From Marinimicrococcus flavescens (GTDB lineage Bacteria > Pseudomonadota > Alphaproteobacteria > Geminicoccales > Geminicoccaceae), in the NCBI GenBank assembly GCA_029211145.1, contig JARGEQ010000006.1, positions 49,665-113,664 on the forward strand: a DNA stretch of 64,000 bases, written 5' to 3'. Below, one piece after another: positions 16,672-25,642 of the stretch. The notes below the pieces were generated by a model. It saw nothing but the letters and a program-made list of their open reading frames with translations. It was not told the origin of the DNA and searched no databases. How positions within the stretch are numbered: the stretch's first letter is position 1; each line of letters begins with the position of its first letter. Position numbers and translations under genes: made by a program.

Positions 16672-17652
16672 TCAGGCGTTGCCGATGAGGATGCCCGAGA
16701 GGAACACGAGGAAGCCGCCCAGCACGATCTGGTAGGCGGCCTGGAGGAAGGGGGTATCCATGTAGCGGGCGCGGATCCAGGCGATGGCCCAGAGCTCGAC
16801 CAGCACCACGGCGACGGCGAGGGCGGTGGCGATCTGGAAGTCGGGGATCAGGTAGGGAAGCGTGTGGCCGACGCCGCCCAGCGTGGTCATGAAGCCGCAG
16901 ACCCAGCCGCGCAGCCACGGATGGCCGCGGCCGGTGAGCTGGCCGTCATCGGAGAGCGCCTCGGCGAAGCCCATGGAGATGCCCGCACCGATGGAGGCGG
17001 CGAGGCCCACGAGAAAGGCGCTCCAGCTGTCGCCGGTGGCGAACGCGGCGGCGAACAGCGGGGCCAGCGTGCTCACCGAGCCGTCCATGAGCCCGGCCAG
17101 GCCCGGCTGGACGAACTGCAGCACGAAGCGGCGGTGCGCCGCCCTCTCCTCGCTCGCCGCCGCGTCGCCGGCGAGGTGCTTTTCCTCCAGCCGGTGGGCA
17201 AGCGAGACGTGGTCGGCCTCGGCCTCGGCGAGATCCACCAGGAGCTTGCGCAGGCCGGCATCGCTCACCCGGGCGGCGGCCTTGCGGTAGAAGTTCTGGG
17301 CTTCGGCCTCGAGCTCCTCGGCCTGGCGGCGCACCGCCTCGATCTTCAGCGGCCGGCTCAGCCACAAGGGCCGGCGGCGCAGGAAGCCGCGCACGTCCTC
17401 GCGGCGCACCAGCGGGATGTGCTCGCCGTAGCGCTCGCGGAAGAGGTCGATGAGCATGCGCCGGTGGCCGCTCTCCTCGGCCGCCATCTCCTCGAACACC
17501 CTCGCGGAGGCCGGATAGTCGTCGCGGAGGCCGTCGACGTAGTCGCGGTAGATCCGCCCGTCCTCCTCCTCGAGCGCGATGGCCAGTGCCAGGATCTCCC
17601 GCTCGGAGAGATCGGCCAGGCGCTTTTGCGGCCGCAGGGCGAAGCCGAGCAT
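16672..17652 (-). CDS. mbfA: Membrane-bound ferritin MbfA (rubrerythrin-VIT1 fusion)
   Basis: 326 residues, the usual MbfA length. The N-terminal ferritin/rubrerythrin-like four-helix domain (about residues 10-155) carries the di-iron ligand patterns EEEDGRIYRDY, EESGHRRML and EAEADHVSLAHRLE. The C-terminal part (about 180-326) is a VIT1/CCC1-type membrane domain. Known MbfA proteins of alphaproteobacteria export iron and protect against iron and peroxide stress; that role is inferred here. ATG 17652 (MLGFALRPQKR) was chosen because the frame upstream shows no family similarity. A candidate Irr box lies 26-42 bp upstream. Confidence 0.92.
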   Translation of the reverse strand: MLGFALRPQKRLADLSEREILALAIALEEEDGRIYRDYVDGLRDDYPASARVFEEMAAEESGHRRMLIDLFRERYGEHIPLVRREDVRGFLRRRPLWLSRPLKIEAVRRQAEELEAEAQNFYRKAAARVSDAGLRKLLVDLAEAEADHVSLAHRLEEKHLAGDAAASEERAAHRRFVLQFVQPGLAGLMDGSVSTLAPLFAAAFATGDSWSAFLVGLAASIGAGISMGFAEALSDDGQLTGRGHPWLRGWVCGFMTTLGGVGHTLPYLIPDFQIATALAVAVVLVELWAIAWIRARYMDTPFLQAAYQIVLGGFLVFLSGILIGNA

Positions 17653-17677
17653 GCGGAACTCCGGCAAGGCGGAGAAA

Positions 17678-17694
17678 CTTGGAATTATTCTAAA
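17678..17694 (-). promoter_or_regulatory. Candidate Irr box (ICE-like) upstream of mbfA
   Basis: On the minus strand the sequence reads TTTAGAATAATTCCAAG. This matches the alphaproteobacterial iron-control element TTTAGAA-N3-TTCTAAA at all but two positions and stands out as AT-rich. It lies 26 bp before the mbfA ATG. In Agrobacterium and Bradyrhizobium mbfA is repressed by Irr through such a box, so the same iron-dependent control is likely here. Confidence 0.65.
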
Positions 17695-17768
17695 CTGAAG
17701 CCTTGCTCGCTGCAATGCGCGACCGCCTCGTGCGCGGCGGTACGAGTCAGCCGTCGCCAGAAGGGCGG

Positions 17769-19346
17769 CTAACTCAGGGGAAAGGTGAACCGGTAGTGGA
17801 CCGCGCGGTCCGACAGTAGACGTTCGACCGCGCCGTCGAGCTTGCGCTCGACCATGAGGCGGATGAGATGCGAGCCGAAGCCAGGCTCGGAGAAATCGGG
17901 GGTCTCGGGGAGATCCTTCTCGATCCAGTCGAGGAGCACCCGGACGCCCTTTTCCTGCTGCTCGAGCTGCCAGGTGATCACCAGCGTGCCGTCCGTGGCC
18001 AGGGCGCCGTATTTCAGCGAGTTGGTGGTCAGCTCGTGCGCCACCAGGCCCATTGCCTGCGACTGCGCCTCGTCGAGATCCAGCGGGGGCCCCTGCACTT
18101 CCAGCCTGGCCTCGCCGGCCATCCGGGAGATTTCCAGGTCCAGCAGCTCCGCCAACTCGATGCGCTGCCATTGCGAGTCGGCGAACAGGTCCTGGGCCCG
18201 GGCCATCGCCTGCAGACGATCACCGAACGAGGCCACCAGCGCCTCCTGGCTGTCGGCGCCGTGCACGCTCAGCCGGAAGATCGCAAGGGTCCGGGCGATC
18301 AGGTTCTTCAGGCGGTGGTTCATTTCCTGGAGAAGGATGTCCTTCTCGGCACTTCTCGCTTTGGTCTCGGCCGCGAGGGCCTCGGCTGCCGCCAGTGCCC
18401 GTGTCTGCGCGCGGACCAGAAAGCCCAGAACCAGGGCCAGCAGAAAACCCAGGGCCAGGACGAAGAGCACCGGCCGGCTGGGCCCTTCGGCGCCCGGCCG
18501 GCTGTCGCCGAGCAGCAGGATCCAGGTCCTGCCGGCCACGTCGATAGTGTGAACGGCCGGGTCGACGAGCTCACGGGCGTTGGCGAAGAGCTGCGTCTCC
18601 TCGCTGATCCTCTGCGAATAGGCCTGCACGCTCACCTGCAGGGCGGGCGGCTCGCCGAGCACCGTCCGGAAGAGATCGCCGGCGCGGAAGGGTGCGTAGA
18701 CGAAGCCGACGATGTCGCCGGCGGGCGGCTTCTCGGCCGAGAGGCTCTGCCCGTCACGGTAGAGCGGCAGGTAGATGAGAAAGCCTGCCTGCTTGTCGGC
18801 GTCGATCTCCTGGACGAGCTGTACCGGACTGGTGGAGGCGGGCTTGCCGGATTGCCAGGCAGCCAGCATCGCCTCGCGGCGGATTGGCTCGCTGAACATG
18901 TCGTAGTTCAGGGCCGCCCGGTTCCGCTCGTTCGCAGGCTCGAGCAGCACGATGGGGAACCTGATGTCCTGGGCGGTCTCCGGCCACGGCCGCCGGTCGA
19001 TCCCGTAGTCCCGGGCAACCTGCCTGACGGCGGCAAGCGGTGCTGCCGGCGGCACCGCCATGGCAAAGCCGATTCCCTGGATGCCCGGCATCTTCCGCTC
19101 GATCGGCATCGCCGAGAGAAACCGCTGCAACTGGTCGCGCGAGATGTTGTCTCCCTGCCCGAGATAAAGCCCCTTGACCGAGTGCAGCAGCAGGACGTGG
19201 GCGGCGATACGCCCCTCGATCCTCTCGGCGGCCTCCTGCAGCAGGCTCGCGGTCTCGGCGCCCTCGTTCTGGTGGAGGCTCCAGGCGAGCGCGGCAGTCG
19301 CGAGCATGGCCAGCCCAGCGGCCAGACAGGGATAGAATCGGCGCAT
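17769..19346 (-). CDS. Sensor histidine kinase, HWE family, with CHASE domain
   Basis: 525 residues. An N-terminal membrane helix (residues ~5-23) is followed by an extracytoplasmic CHASE-type sensor (about 60-270; IQGIGFAMAVP and LNYDMFSEPIRREAM are typical), then a second membrane helix (about 300-325). The cytoplasmic part has the phosphoacceptor helix EMNHRLKNLIARTLAI (His in NHRLKN), an ATPase N-box HELTTNSLKYGAL, the WIEKD motif of HWE kinases and GFGSHLIRLMVE. The start at 19346 gives a signal-anchor; an upstream ATG at 19448 is possible but crowds the tRNA gene. No response regulator lies next to it, so partner and ligand are unknown. Confidence 0.9.
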   Translation of the reverse strand: MRRFYPCLAAGLAMLATAALAWSLHQNEGAETASLLQEAAERIEGRIAAHVLLLHSVKGLYLGQGDNISRDQLQRFLSAMPIERKMPGIQGIGFAMAVPPAAPLAAVRQVARDYGIDRRPWPETAQDIRFPIVLLEPANERNRAALNYDMFSEPIRREAMLAAWQSGKPASTSPVQLVQEIDADKQAGFLIYLPLYRDGQSLSAEKPPAGDIVGFVYAPFRAGDLFRTVLGEPPALQVSVQAYSQRISEETQLFANARELVDPAVHTIDVAGRTWILLLGDSRPGAEGPSRPVLFVLALGFLLALVLGFLVRAQTRALAAAEALAAETKARSAEKDILLQEMNHRLKNLIARTLAIFRLSVHGADSQEALVASFGDRLQAMARAQDLFADSQWQRIELAELLDLEISRMAGEARLEVQGPPLDLDEAQSQAMGLVAHELTTNSLKYGALATDGTLVITWQLEQQEKGVRVLLDWIEKDLPETPDFSEPGFGSHLIRLMVERKLDGAVERLLSDRAVHYRFTFPLS

Positions 19347-19455
19347 GAAGCCCTCGTGTCCGAAGCGGCGCCGTGATGCACGCAGGACGGTAGCGAGGCC
19401 GGTAACGCTGGAAGCCTTTCCTGCCAACCTGAAAATCACAGGTGGCAACGTGATC

Positions 19456-19531
19456 TGGTGGGCGCCCTGGGACTCGAACCCAGAACCCGCGGATTAAAAG
19501 TCCGCTGCTCTGCCAATTGAGCTAGGCGCCC
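19456..19531 (-). tRNA. tRNA-Lys (anticodon UUU)
   Basis: A 76-nt cloverleaf on the minus strand with encoded CCA. Acceptor stem GGGCGCC/GGCGCCC, D-loop region AGCTCAATTGGCAGAGC, anticodon stem GCGGA-CTTTTAA-TCCGC with TTT at the centre, and T-arm CTGGG-TTCGAGT-CCCAG. All stems pair. Confidence 0.97.
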
Positions 19532-19549
19532 CGCAAGAATGCTGCGGAA

Positions 19550-19577
19550 GGTTTAGCAGCCGATCGCCATGTTTCAA
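19550..19577 (-). promoter_or_regulatory. Candidate promoter of tRNA-Lys
   Basis: Minus-strand TTGAAA (19577-19572), 16-bp spacer, TAAACC (19555-19550), ending 19 bp before the tRNA 5' end. The -35 is good and the -10 weak. Plausible sigma-70-type promoter by position. Confidence 0.4.
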
Positions 19578-19791
19578 GGGGCGAGAGCCGGAAGGCGGCG
19601 CAGCACTCCACGATGAAGCAGACATGCCACTCCAGCCAGCCACCGATGGCACCGGCCGGTCCATGAAAAAAGCGGGCCGGCGCTGGAATGCACCGGCCGC
19701 CAAGCGTTGCCTTGAATGCCATAAGGCCGGTCGACGCTAGCATGGACGAGGCAGAATTTCCAATCGCACGAGAGTGGCGGCAGCGCTGGCT

Positions 19792-20124
19792 TCAGTCGGA
19801 CTTGGCTATCTTCTCGGCCAGGCCGTAGCGGGACTCGCGGCGGTCCATCTCGGCCCACACCTCCTCCGGTGGCACGCCCATGTGAACCCACAGCACCACC
19901 AGCTGGTAGAGCAGGTCGGCGCTCTCGAGGATCACGGCCTCCCGGTCGCCGCGAAGCCCGTCGACCACTACCTCGACCGCCTCCTCGCCCAGCTTCTTGC
20001 AGATCTTGGGCCGGCCGCCTGCCAGGAGCTTGGCGGTCCGCGAGCTGGCCGGCTCGTGGCCGCGGCGCTCGGCCACCGCATCGAAAAGGCGCTGGATCTG
20101 GTCCGGCGGCATGATCTCCTCCAT
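19792..20124 (-). CDS. hisE: Phosphoribosyl-ATP pyrophosphohydrolase HisE
   Basis: 110 residues, full length for HisE, which hydrolyses phosphoribosyl-ATP in histidine synthesis. The all-alpha MazG-like fold signature is visible: KICKKLGEEAVEVVVDGLRG, then ESADLLYQLVVLW with the conserved E-x-x-D metal ligands. It starts 29 bp after the LacI-type gene on the same strand and is not beside other histidine genes in this window. Translation could also begin at the internal ATG four codons later (MPPDQIQ). Confidence 0.88.
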   Translation of the reverse strand: MEEIMPPDQIQRLFDAVAERRGHEPASSRTAKLLAGGRPKICKKLGEEAVEVVVDGLRGDREAVILESADLLYQLVVLWVHMGVPPEEVWAEMDRRESRYGLAEKIAKSD

Positions 20125-20153
20125 GAGGCGGGAACAGCCGCGCCCGCCGGCAG

Positions 20154-21227
20154 CTAGGCGGGCGGCAGCCGCGCCGAGCCGCGCCGGATCAGCCGGCCCG
20201 GCAGGGTGACGGTCGTGGCTTTTGGATAGGCGCTCTCGAGCTGATCCTCAAGCAGCTGGACCGTCTCGCTCACCATCGCCCGCAACGGCTGACGCATGGT
20301 GGTAAGGTCGTAGCTCGGCCACGAGGCTGCCGGTATGTCGTCGAAACCCACCACCGAGACGTCGCCCGGCACGTCGAGCCCGAGCTCGCGGCGCAGCGCG
20401 TCGACGACACCCAGCGCCATGATGTCGTTGGCGACGAAGATCGCATCGGGCGTCTCGCCGCCGCGGCACAGCTCGAGCGCCGCGGCATAGCCGCCCTGAT
20501 AGGTATAGCCGCCGCTCACCCGCCGCGGCGCGCCCAGGCCCGCCTGGTGCAGGCCCGCCGCAAAGCCGCGTTCGCGGTGGATGCTGGTCGAGGCGGTCTC
20601 GAGGCCGGCGACGAAAGCCGGCCGCCGGTGCCCCGCCTCGGCCAGGAGACGCGCCACCAGCTCCGCTGCCGCATGGTTGTCGCAGGTCACGGCGCTCAGC
20701 CCGCCATGCTCCAGCATCCGGTTGAAGAGCACCACGGGTGCCGCCGCCTTGCGAGCGGCCTCGGCCAGGGCGGAGGTGACATGGGCGGAGGCCACCACGA
20801 TGCCGTCGACGCTGTAGCGCAGCGCCTGCGGCAGGACGTCCTCCAGGGGCTCTCCCGGCGCCGGCGCGAACAGCATGACCCGCTTGCCGCGCCGGTGGAG
20901 CTCGCTGCCGAAGGCCTGCAGGGCCTCGGGGTAGAAGGGATTGGAGAGCTCGTCCATCAAGAGCGCCACCATTCCGCTGCGCCGCGTGATGAGGCCGCGG
21001 GCGAGCGGGTTGGGCTCGTAGTCGAGCTCGCGGGCGGCCGCCATCACCCGGGCCTTGAGCTCCCTGGAGATGTAGGCCCCTTCGGTGAACGCCCGCGACA
21101 CGGCGCTGGCCGAGACCCCTGCCCGCCGCGCCACGTCGATGGAGGTCACCCGGCGGGCGCGCCGCCCGCCCTCGGACGGCCGGCTGCGGCCGGGCTCGGC
21201 TGGGTCGTCGCCGGACGCCTGCTCCAT
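20154..21227 (-). CDS. LacI-family transcriptional regulator
   Basis: 357 residues. The N-terminal helix-turn-helix (about residues 28-75) has the family pattern VTSIDVARRAGVSASAVSRAF and the hinge helix segment NPLARGL. A periplasmic-binding-protein-like effector domain follows (about 85-345; VSVVGFDDIPAASW near the end is characteristic). It is the last gene of the TRAP/dehydrogenase operon, 3 bp after the SDR gene, so it probably senses the substrate or an intermediate and represses the operon. The effector is unknown. Confidence 0.92.
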   Translation of the reverse strand: MEQASGDDPAEPGRSRPSEGGRRARRVTSIDVARRAGVSASAVSRAFTEGAYISRELKARVMAAARELDYEPNPLARGLITRRSGMVALLMDELSNPFYPEALQAFGSELHRRGKRVMLFAPAPGEPLEDVLPQALRYSVDGIVVASAHVTSALAEAARKAAAPVVLFNRMLEHGGLSAVTCDNHAAAELVARLLAEAGHRRPAFVAGLETASTSIHRERGFAAGLHQAGLGAPRRVSGGYTYQGGYAAALELCRGGETPDAIFVANDIMALGVVDALRRELGLDVPGDVSVVGFDDIPAASWPSYDLTTMRQPLRAMVSETVQLLEDQLESAYPKATTVTLPGRLIRRGSARLPPA

Positions 21228-21230
21228 CGC

Positions 21231-22010
21231 TCAGCTCGCGGTCCAGCCGCCGTCGACCACCAGCGCGCTGCCGGTCATCATGGCGCCGGCGTCCGAAGCG
21301 AGCAGCACCACCGCGCCCATCAGGTCCTCCACCTGGCCCACCCGGCCCAGCGGGATCTTCCCCACCACCTTCTCGGCAAAGCCCGGCTGGTCGAAGAACG
21401 GCCGGGTCATGGGGGTCTCGATGAAGGTCGGGCAGAGCGAGTTCACGCGGATCCCGTGCGGCGCGAGATCGATGGCCATCGCCTTCGTCAGCCCCTCGAT
21501 GGCATGCTTGCTGGCGCAGTAGACGGTGCGCTCCCAGCCGCCCACATGGCCCATCTGCGAGGAGAGGTTGACGATCGCGCCGCGCACGCCGTCGCGTACC
21601 ATGGCCCTGGCGGCCGCCTGCGCGAGGAAGAAGGCGCCGCGCAGGTTGAGGCTCATCACCGCATCGAAATCGCCGAGGCTCACCTCGAGGAAGTGGGCCG
21701 GGCGGTTGGTGCCGGCATTGTTGACCACCACGTCGAAGCCCGGCAGCGCCTCCACCGCGGCAGCGCTGCCCTCGACGTCGGCGACGTCGAGCACCAGCGT
21801 CCTGGCGCTGCCGCCGGCCTCCCGGATCTGGCCGGCCAGAACCTCCAGCTCGTCGGCGGAGCGGCTGGCGACCGTGACCTCCGCCCCAGCCTCGGCGAGC
21901 GCTGCCGCCAGCGCCCGGCCGATGCCGCGGCCGGCCCCGGTGACCAGGGCCCGCTGGCCGTCGAGGCGGAGCTGCGGCGTCCTGGGCAGTGGCTCGGGCG
22001 CGCCGCTCAC
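21231..22010 (-). CDS. SDR-family NAD(P)-dependent oxidoreductase
   Basis: 259 residues, classical short-chain dehydrogenase. The Rossmann motif TGAGRGIG is near residue 25, NNAG near 100, the catalytic Ser in NLSSQMGH and Tyr-Lys in [10 protein letters not shown] near 165. The C-terminus [13 protein letters not shown] is typical. GTG at 22010 was chosen as start because it overlaps the stop of the HisD-family gene (GTGA), keeps the full Rossmann fold, and the frame further upstream is not coding. It is probably one of two alcohol oxidation steps encoded in this operon. Confidence 0.9.
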   Translation of the reverse strand: MSGAPEPLPRTPQLRLDGQRALVTGAGRGIGRALAAALAEAGAEVTVASRSADELEVLAGQIREAGGSARTLVLDVADVEGSAAAVEALPGFDVVVNNAGTNRPAHFLEVSLGDFDAVMSLNLRGAFFLAQAAARAMVRDGVRGAIVNLSSQMGHVGGWERTVYCASKHAIEGLTKAMAIDLAPHGIRVNSLCPTFIETPMTRPFFDQPGFAEKVVGKIPLGRVGQVEDLMGAVVLLASDAGAMMTGSALVVDGGWTAS

Positions 22011-23305
22011 TGGCCGGTCCTGCGCGCGTTGGGCCCGTAGCGGCGCACGCGGATGTCGGCCTGCTCCTGGTGGCCGGCGAAACCCTCGAGCGCGCACAGC
22101 CGCGAGCAGTACTCGCCGACCATGGAGGAGGCCTCGTCGGTCAGCACCCGCTGGTAGGTGCAGGTCTTGAGGAACTTGCCGACCCACAGGCCGCCCGTGT
22201 AGCGCGCCGACTTCAAGGTAGGCAGCGTGTGGTTGGTGCCGATCACCTTGTCGCCATAGGCGACGTTGGTGCGGGGCCCCAGGAACAGCGCCCCGTAGTT
22301 GGTCATGTTGGCGAGGAAATAGTCGTCGTCGCGGGTCATTACCTGGACGTGCTCGGAGGCGATGTCGTCGGCGATCTTGACCATCTCGGCGAAATCCTCG
22401 GCGACGATCACCTCGCCATAGGTTTCCCAGGCCTGGGCCGCCACCTCGCCGGTCGGCAGGATCCTCAGCTGCCGCTCGACCTCGCGCATGGTCTCGCGGG
22501 CGAGCTTCTCGGAACTGGTCAGCAGGATCGCCGGCGAGGTGGGGCCGTGCTCCGCCTGGCCCAGCAGGTCTGCAGCGCACAGCTCGCCGTCGACCGTCTC
22601 GTCGGCGATCACCAGCGTCTCGGTGGGGCCGGCGAAGAGATCGATGCCGACCCGCCCGAAGAGCTGGCGCTTGGCCTCGGCGACGAAGGCGTTGCCGGGA
22701 CCCACCAGCATGTCGGTGGAGGCGATGGTCTCGGTGCCCAGCGCCATGGCGCCGACCGCCTGGATGCCGCCCATCACGTAGATCTCGTCGGCCCCGGCCA
22801 TGGCCTGGGCGGCGACGATGGCGGGCGCCGGGCCGCCGTTGAAGGGCGGCGCGCAGGTGACGATGCGCCTGACGCCGGCGACCTTGGCGGTGAGCACCGA
22901 CATGTGCGCCGAGGCCAAGAGCGGGTACTTGCCGCCCGGCACGTAGCAGCCCACGGCGTTCACCGGGATGTGCTTGTGGCCGAGCACGACGCCGGGCAGC
23001 GTCTCGACCTCGAGCGGGCGCATGCTCTCCTTCTGCTTCTCGGCGAAGCCACGCACCTGCTCTTGCGCGAACCGGATGTCCTCGATGGCCCGCTCGTCGA
23101 GGCTGGCGATGCAGCGCTCGATCTCGGCGTCGCTCAGGCGGAAGCTCCGGGGCGACCAATTGTCGAACCGCTCCGACATCTCGCGCACCGCAGCATCACC
23201 GCGCCTCTCGATGTCGAGCAGCGCCTGCTCAACGATCTCGCGCACTTTGGCGTCGTCAGCCGCGCGCTCCTCGGCCGGCTTCGCTTCCTTCAACCAAATC
23301 GCCAT
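22007..23305 (-). CDS. HisD-family NAD-dependent dehydrogenase (HpsN-like, catabolic)
   Basis: 432 residues, histidinol-dehydrogenase fold. Family landmarks are [59 protein letters not shown] and the catalytic Glu-His pair in [10 protein letters not shown]. It sits in a TRAP-transporter operon away from histidine genes, so it belongs to the catabolic branch rather than to histidine synthesis. The best-known catabolic relative is HpsN, a (R)-dihydroxypropanesulfonate dehydrogenase also encoded with a TRAP system. Substrate here is not proven. It is followed by the SDR gene with a GTGA overlap. Confidence 0.88.
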   Translation of the reverse strand: MAIWLKEAKPAEERAADDAKVREIVEQALLDIERRGDAAVREMSERFDNWSPRSFRLSDAEIERCIASLDERAIEDIRFAQEQVRGFAEKQKESMRPLEVETLPGVVLGHKHIPVNAVGCYVPGGKYPLLASAHMSVLTAKVAGVRRIVTCAPPFNGGPAPAIVAAQAMAGADEIYVMGGIQAVGAMALGTETIASTDMLVGPGNAFVAEAKRQLFGRVGIDLFAGPTETLVIADETVDGELCAADLLGQAEHGPTSPAILLTSSEKLARETMREVERQLRILPTGEVAAQAWETYGEVIVAEDFAEMVKIADDIASEHVQVMTRDDDYFLANMTNYGALFLGPRTNVAYGDKVIGTNHTLPTLKSARYTGGLWVGKFLKTCTYQRVLTDEASSMVGEYCSRLCALEGFAGHQEQADIRVRRYGPNARRTGQ

Positions 23306-23355
23306 GATCTTCTTCTCTCACCAAACGTCGCTGGCCGCCTGCGCCGCGAAGCCGT

Positions 23356-23481
23356 CTACCCGCCGACGGTCAGCGCCAGCTCGAACATAACCGCGATCAA
23401 CCCGAAGCCGAAGAGCAGTCCTGCGATCCAGCTCCAGGGCCGGTAGTCGGGATCGCTCGCCTCGCGCTCGTCCTGTGTCAT
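23356..23481 (-). CDS. Small single-span membrane protein, 41 aa
   Basis: ATG at 23481 opens a 42-codon frame. An acidic, tryptophan-containing N-terminus (MTQDEREASDPDYRPWSW) is followed by one hydrophobic helix (IAGLLFGFGLIAVMFELAL) and a short tail. It lies between the fused dctQM gene (33-bp gap) and the HisD-family gene (50-bp gap) on the same strand, so it would be co-transcribed. It may be an accessory peptide of the transporter. I do not recognise a family. Confidence 0.6.
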   Translation of the reverse strand: MTQDEREASDPDYRPWSWIAGLLFGFGLIAVMFELALTVGG

Positions 23482-23514
23482 GCGATGAACTCCTTCCTGG
23501 TTGCGGGGGCCGGC

Positions 23515-25563
23515 TCAGCCGCCGAGCGCCCGCGGCAGCCACAGGGCCAGCTCGGGGAACATCATCACGAGGATGAGGCCGATGATCTGCAGGCCGATGA
23601 AGGGCAGCACGCTCCTGAAGATCTCCTGCAGCTCGACATCCCGCGGCGTCACGCTCTTGAGCCAGAAGCAGGCCGGGCCGAAGGGCGGCGAGAGGAAGTA
23701 TATCTGCATGTTCATGACGAACAGCACGCCGAACCAGATGGCCGCATAGTCGGGATCGAGGCCCAGGGCCGGGGCGAGCTGGACCACCACCGGGGCGAAG
23801 ATCGGCACGGTGATGAAGACGATGGCGATCCACTCCATGAAGGTGCCGAGCACCACCAGCACCGCCATCATCAGGAGGATCACCAGAAGCGGGTGGATGT
23901 CGAGCCCGGTGAAGAGCGCGCGCATGAAGCTGCCGCCGCCGATGACGTTGTAGATGCCCACGAGGCTCACCGCGCCCAGTACCAGCCAGATGATGGTGCC
24001 GACGGTGGCCATGGTCCGCTGGAGCGATTCCATGAGCATGTTCAAGGTGAGCCGGCCGCGCACCAGGGCCACCAGCATGGCGCCCACCACGCCCACACCC
24101 GCAGCCTCGGTCACCGAGGCGATGCCGGCATAGATACTGCCCATCACCATGGCGATCACCGAGATCGCCATGAAGACGGCGACCAGCCGGTGGCGCGAGA
24201 CCTCGACCGTCTGGCCGGCGGCCGAGCGCTCGGCGGCAGTCGGCGCCAGCTCGGGCTTCAGCCGGCAGATGATGAGGATGTAGGTGATGTAGAGGGCTGC
24301 GAAGATGGCGCCGGGCACCACGCCGGCGAGGAACAGGTCGCCGATCGCCACCTGGGCCGCCAGCGCGTAGACGATCATGATGATCGAGGGCGGGATCAGG
24401 GTCGCCAGCGAGCCCGCGGCGCAGATCGTGCCCATGGCGAGCTTGCGGTCGTAGCCCAGGCGGATCATCTGCGGCAGGGCCACCAGGCCCAGCATGACGA
24501 TCTCGCCGCCCATGATGCCGGTCATCGCCGCCAGCACCACCGCTACCAGGGTGGTCTGCACGGCGACGCCGCCGCGCAGGTTGCCGGCGAACACCGACAT
24601 GGCGTCGAACAGGTCCTGGGCCACGCCCGAGCGCTCGAGGATGCAGCTCATCAAGACGAACAGAGGCACCGCCACCAGCGTGTAGTGCTCGAGCAGGCCC
24701 AGCACGTTGGAGGAGACGAGGAACAGGCCGCGCGGCCCGAAGAACAGCACCGCGCACAGGATCGAGACGCTGAGGGTCACCACCCCCAGCGGCATGCCGG
24801 TGAGCATCAGGGCCAGCAGCACCAGGACGATGGCGAGCGTCACCCATCCGAGATCGATGCTGCGCACGCCGATCTCGCGGCCGAGCTGGCCTAGGGCGTC
24901 GAGCGGCGAGAACAGGCCCCAGACCAGCTCGGTGACGCCGTTGGCGCCGGCATAGTGCTCGACCACCATGGCGCCCAGGCGCAGCGCCATCAGGCCGGCC
25001 ACCAGGATAACCAGCGTGCGCGCCAGCCGGCCGGCGACGTCCTCGAGCAGGTTGGCGGCGTTCTGGATCGTGTAGAGCAGCGCGCCCACCACCAGGCCGA
25101 TCTTGAGCAGCATCGGCATGGGCGAGTTGAAGCCGCTGCCGGTGCGCTGGACCAGGTCGACCGCCTTGAGCATCGGCCCGAGGGCGGCTTCCAGCAGCAC
25201 ATAGATCGCAAAGAAGCCCGCCGTCGTGGCAAACAGGTCCAGCCGGCGGCGCAGCGGCGGCGGGGCCATATCGGTGATGACGGTGATCGCGATGTGGCGG
25301 CGGTAGAGGGTGATGTAGCCGGCCGAGAGCAGCCAGGCGCCGGCGCACAGCACCATCACCACCTCGTACGCCCACTGGCTCGGCGCCGTGAAGACGTAGC
25401 GCATCAACACCTCGTAGACGGTGATGAACGCGCACAGGAGATAGAGCTGGCCGGTGGCGTGGCCGATGAAGCGGTGGGTATGGGCGATGCCGCCCAGCGC
25501 CAGCGCGAGGCCGCGCGGCTGTCGGCTCTCCTCGAGGGGCAGGGCTTGCGTCGAACTCGACAT
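23515..25563 (-). CDS. TRAP transporter permease, DctQ-DctM fusion
   Basis: 682 residues. The first ~190 are a DctQ-like small subunit with four membrane segments (TVYEVLMRYVF, YEVVMVLCAGAWLLSAGY). After a linker with extra membrane helices, residues ~240-680 are a complete DctM domain (YTLVAVPLFVLMSCILERSG, IMGGEIVMLGLVALPQM, LIPPSIIMIVYAL, FFLSPPFG-like end). The ATG at 25563 was chosen over an upstream ATG at 25623 because the latter lies within the dctP-dctQM hairpin. It works with the DctP encoded just upstream. Confidence 0.92.
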   Translation of the reverse strand: MSSSTQALPLEESRQPRGLALALGGIAHTHRFIGHATGQLYLLCAFITVYEVLMRYVFTAPSQWAYEVVMVLCAGAWLLSAGYITLYRRHIAITVITDMAPPPLRRRLDLFATTAGFFAIYVLLEAALGPMLKAVDLVQRTGSGFNSPMPMLLKIGLVVGALLYTIQNAANLLEDVAGRLARTLVILVAGLMALRLGAMVVEHYAGANGVTELVWGLFSPLDALGQLGREIGVRSIDLGWVTLAIVLVLLALMLTGMPLGVVTLSVSILCAVLFFGPRGLFLVSSNVLGLLEHYTLVAVPLFVLMSCILERSGVAQDLFDAMSVFAGNLRGGVAVQTTLVAVVLAAMTGIMGGEIVMLGLVALPQMIRLGYDRKLAMGTICAAGSLATLIPPSIIMIVYALAAQVAIGDLFLAGVVPGAIFAALYITYILIICRLKPELAPTAAERSAAGQTVEVSRHRLVAVFMAISVIAMVMGSIYAGIASVTEAAGVGVVGAMLVALVRGRLTLNMLMESLQRTMATVGTIIWLVLGAVSLVGIYNVIGGGSFMRALFTGLDIHPLLVILLMMAVLVVLGTFMEWIAIVFITVPIFAPVVVQLAPALGLDPDYAAIWFGVLFVMNMQIYFLSPPFGPACFWLKSVTPRDVELQEIFRSVLPFIGLQIIGLILVMMFPELALWLPRALGG

Positions 25564-25604
25564 GGCGGCCTCGAAAGGTGCGGGGCTGGCGAGGAAAACG
25601 GGGG

Positions 25605-25632
25605 GCGGCCGCCGGGGGGACACGGCGGCCGC
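25605..25632 (-). terminator. Intercistronic hairpin between dctP and dctQM
   Basis: Perfect 9-bp stem GCGGCCGCC/GGCGGCCGC with a 10-nt loop lies between the dctP stop (25643) and the dctQM start (25563). Such hairpins often stabilise the upstream message or partly terminate, giving more binding protein than permease. That role is inferred from position. Confidence 0.5.
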
Positions 25633-25642
25633 GTTCGCAGGG

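Noticed and set aside
17653..18171. N-terminal extension of mbfA up to 18171
   Set aside because: The extension runs through the opposing kinase gene region and the Irr-box, is Arg/Gly-rich, and MbfA proteins start at the ferritin domain.
22007..23305. Calling the HisD-family gene a histidine biosynthesis gene because hisE is nearby
   Set aside because: It lies inside a TRAP operon with GTGA coupling to an SDR gene and resembles catabolic HpsN-type members; hisE is separated from it by two other genes.
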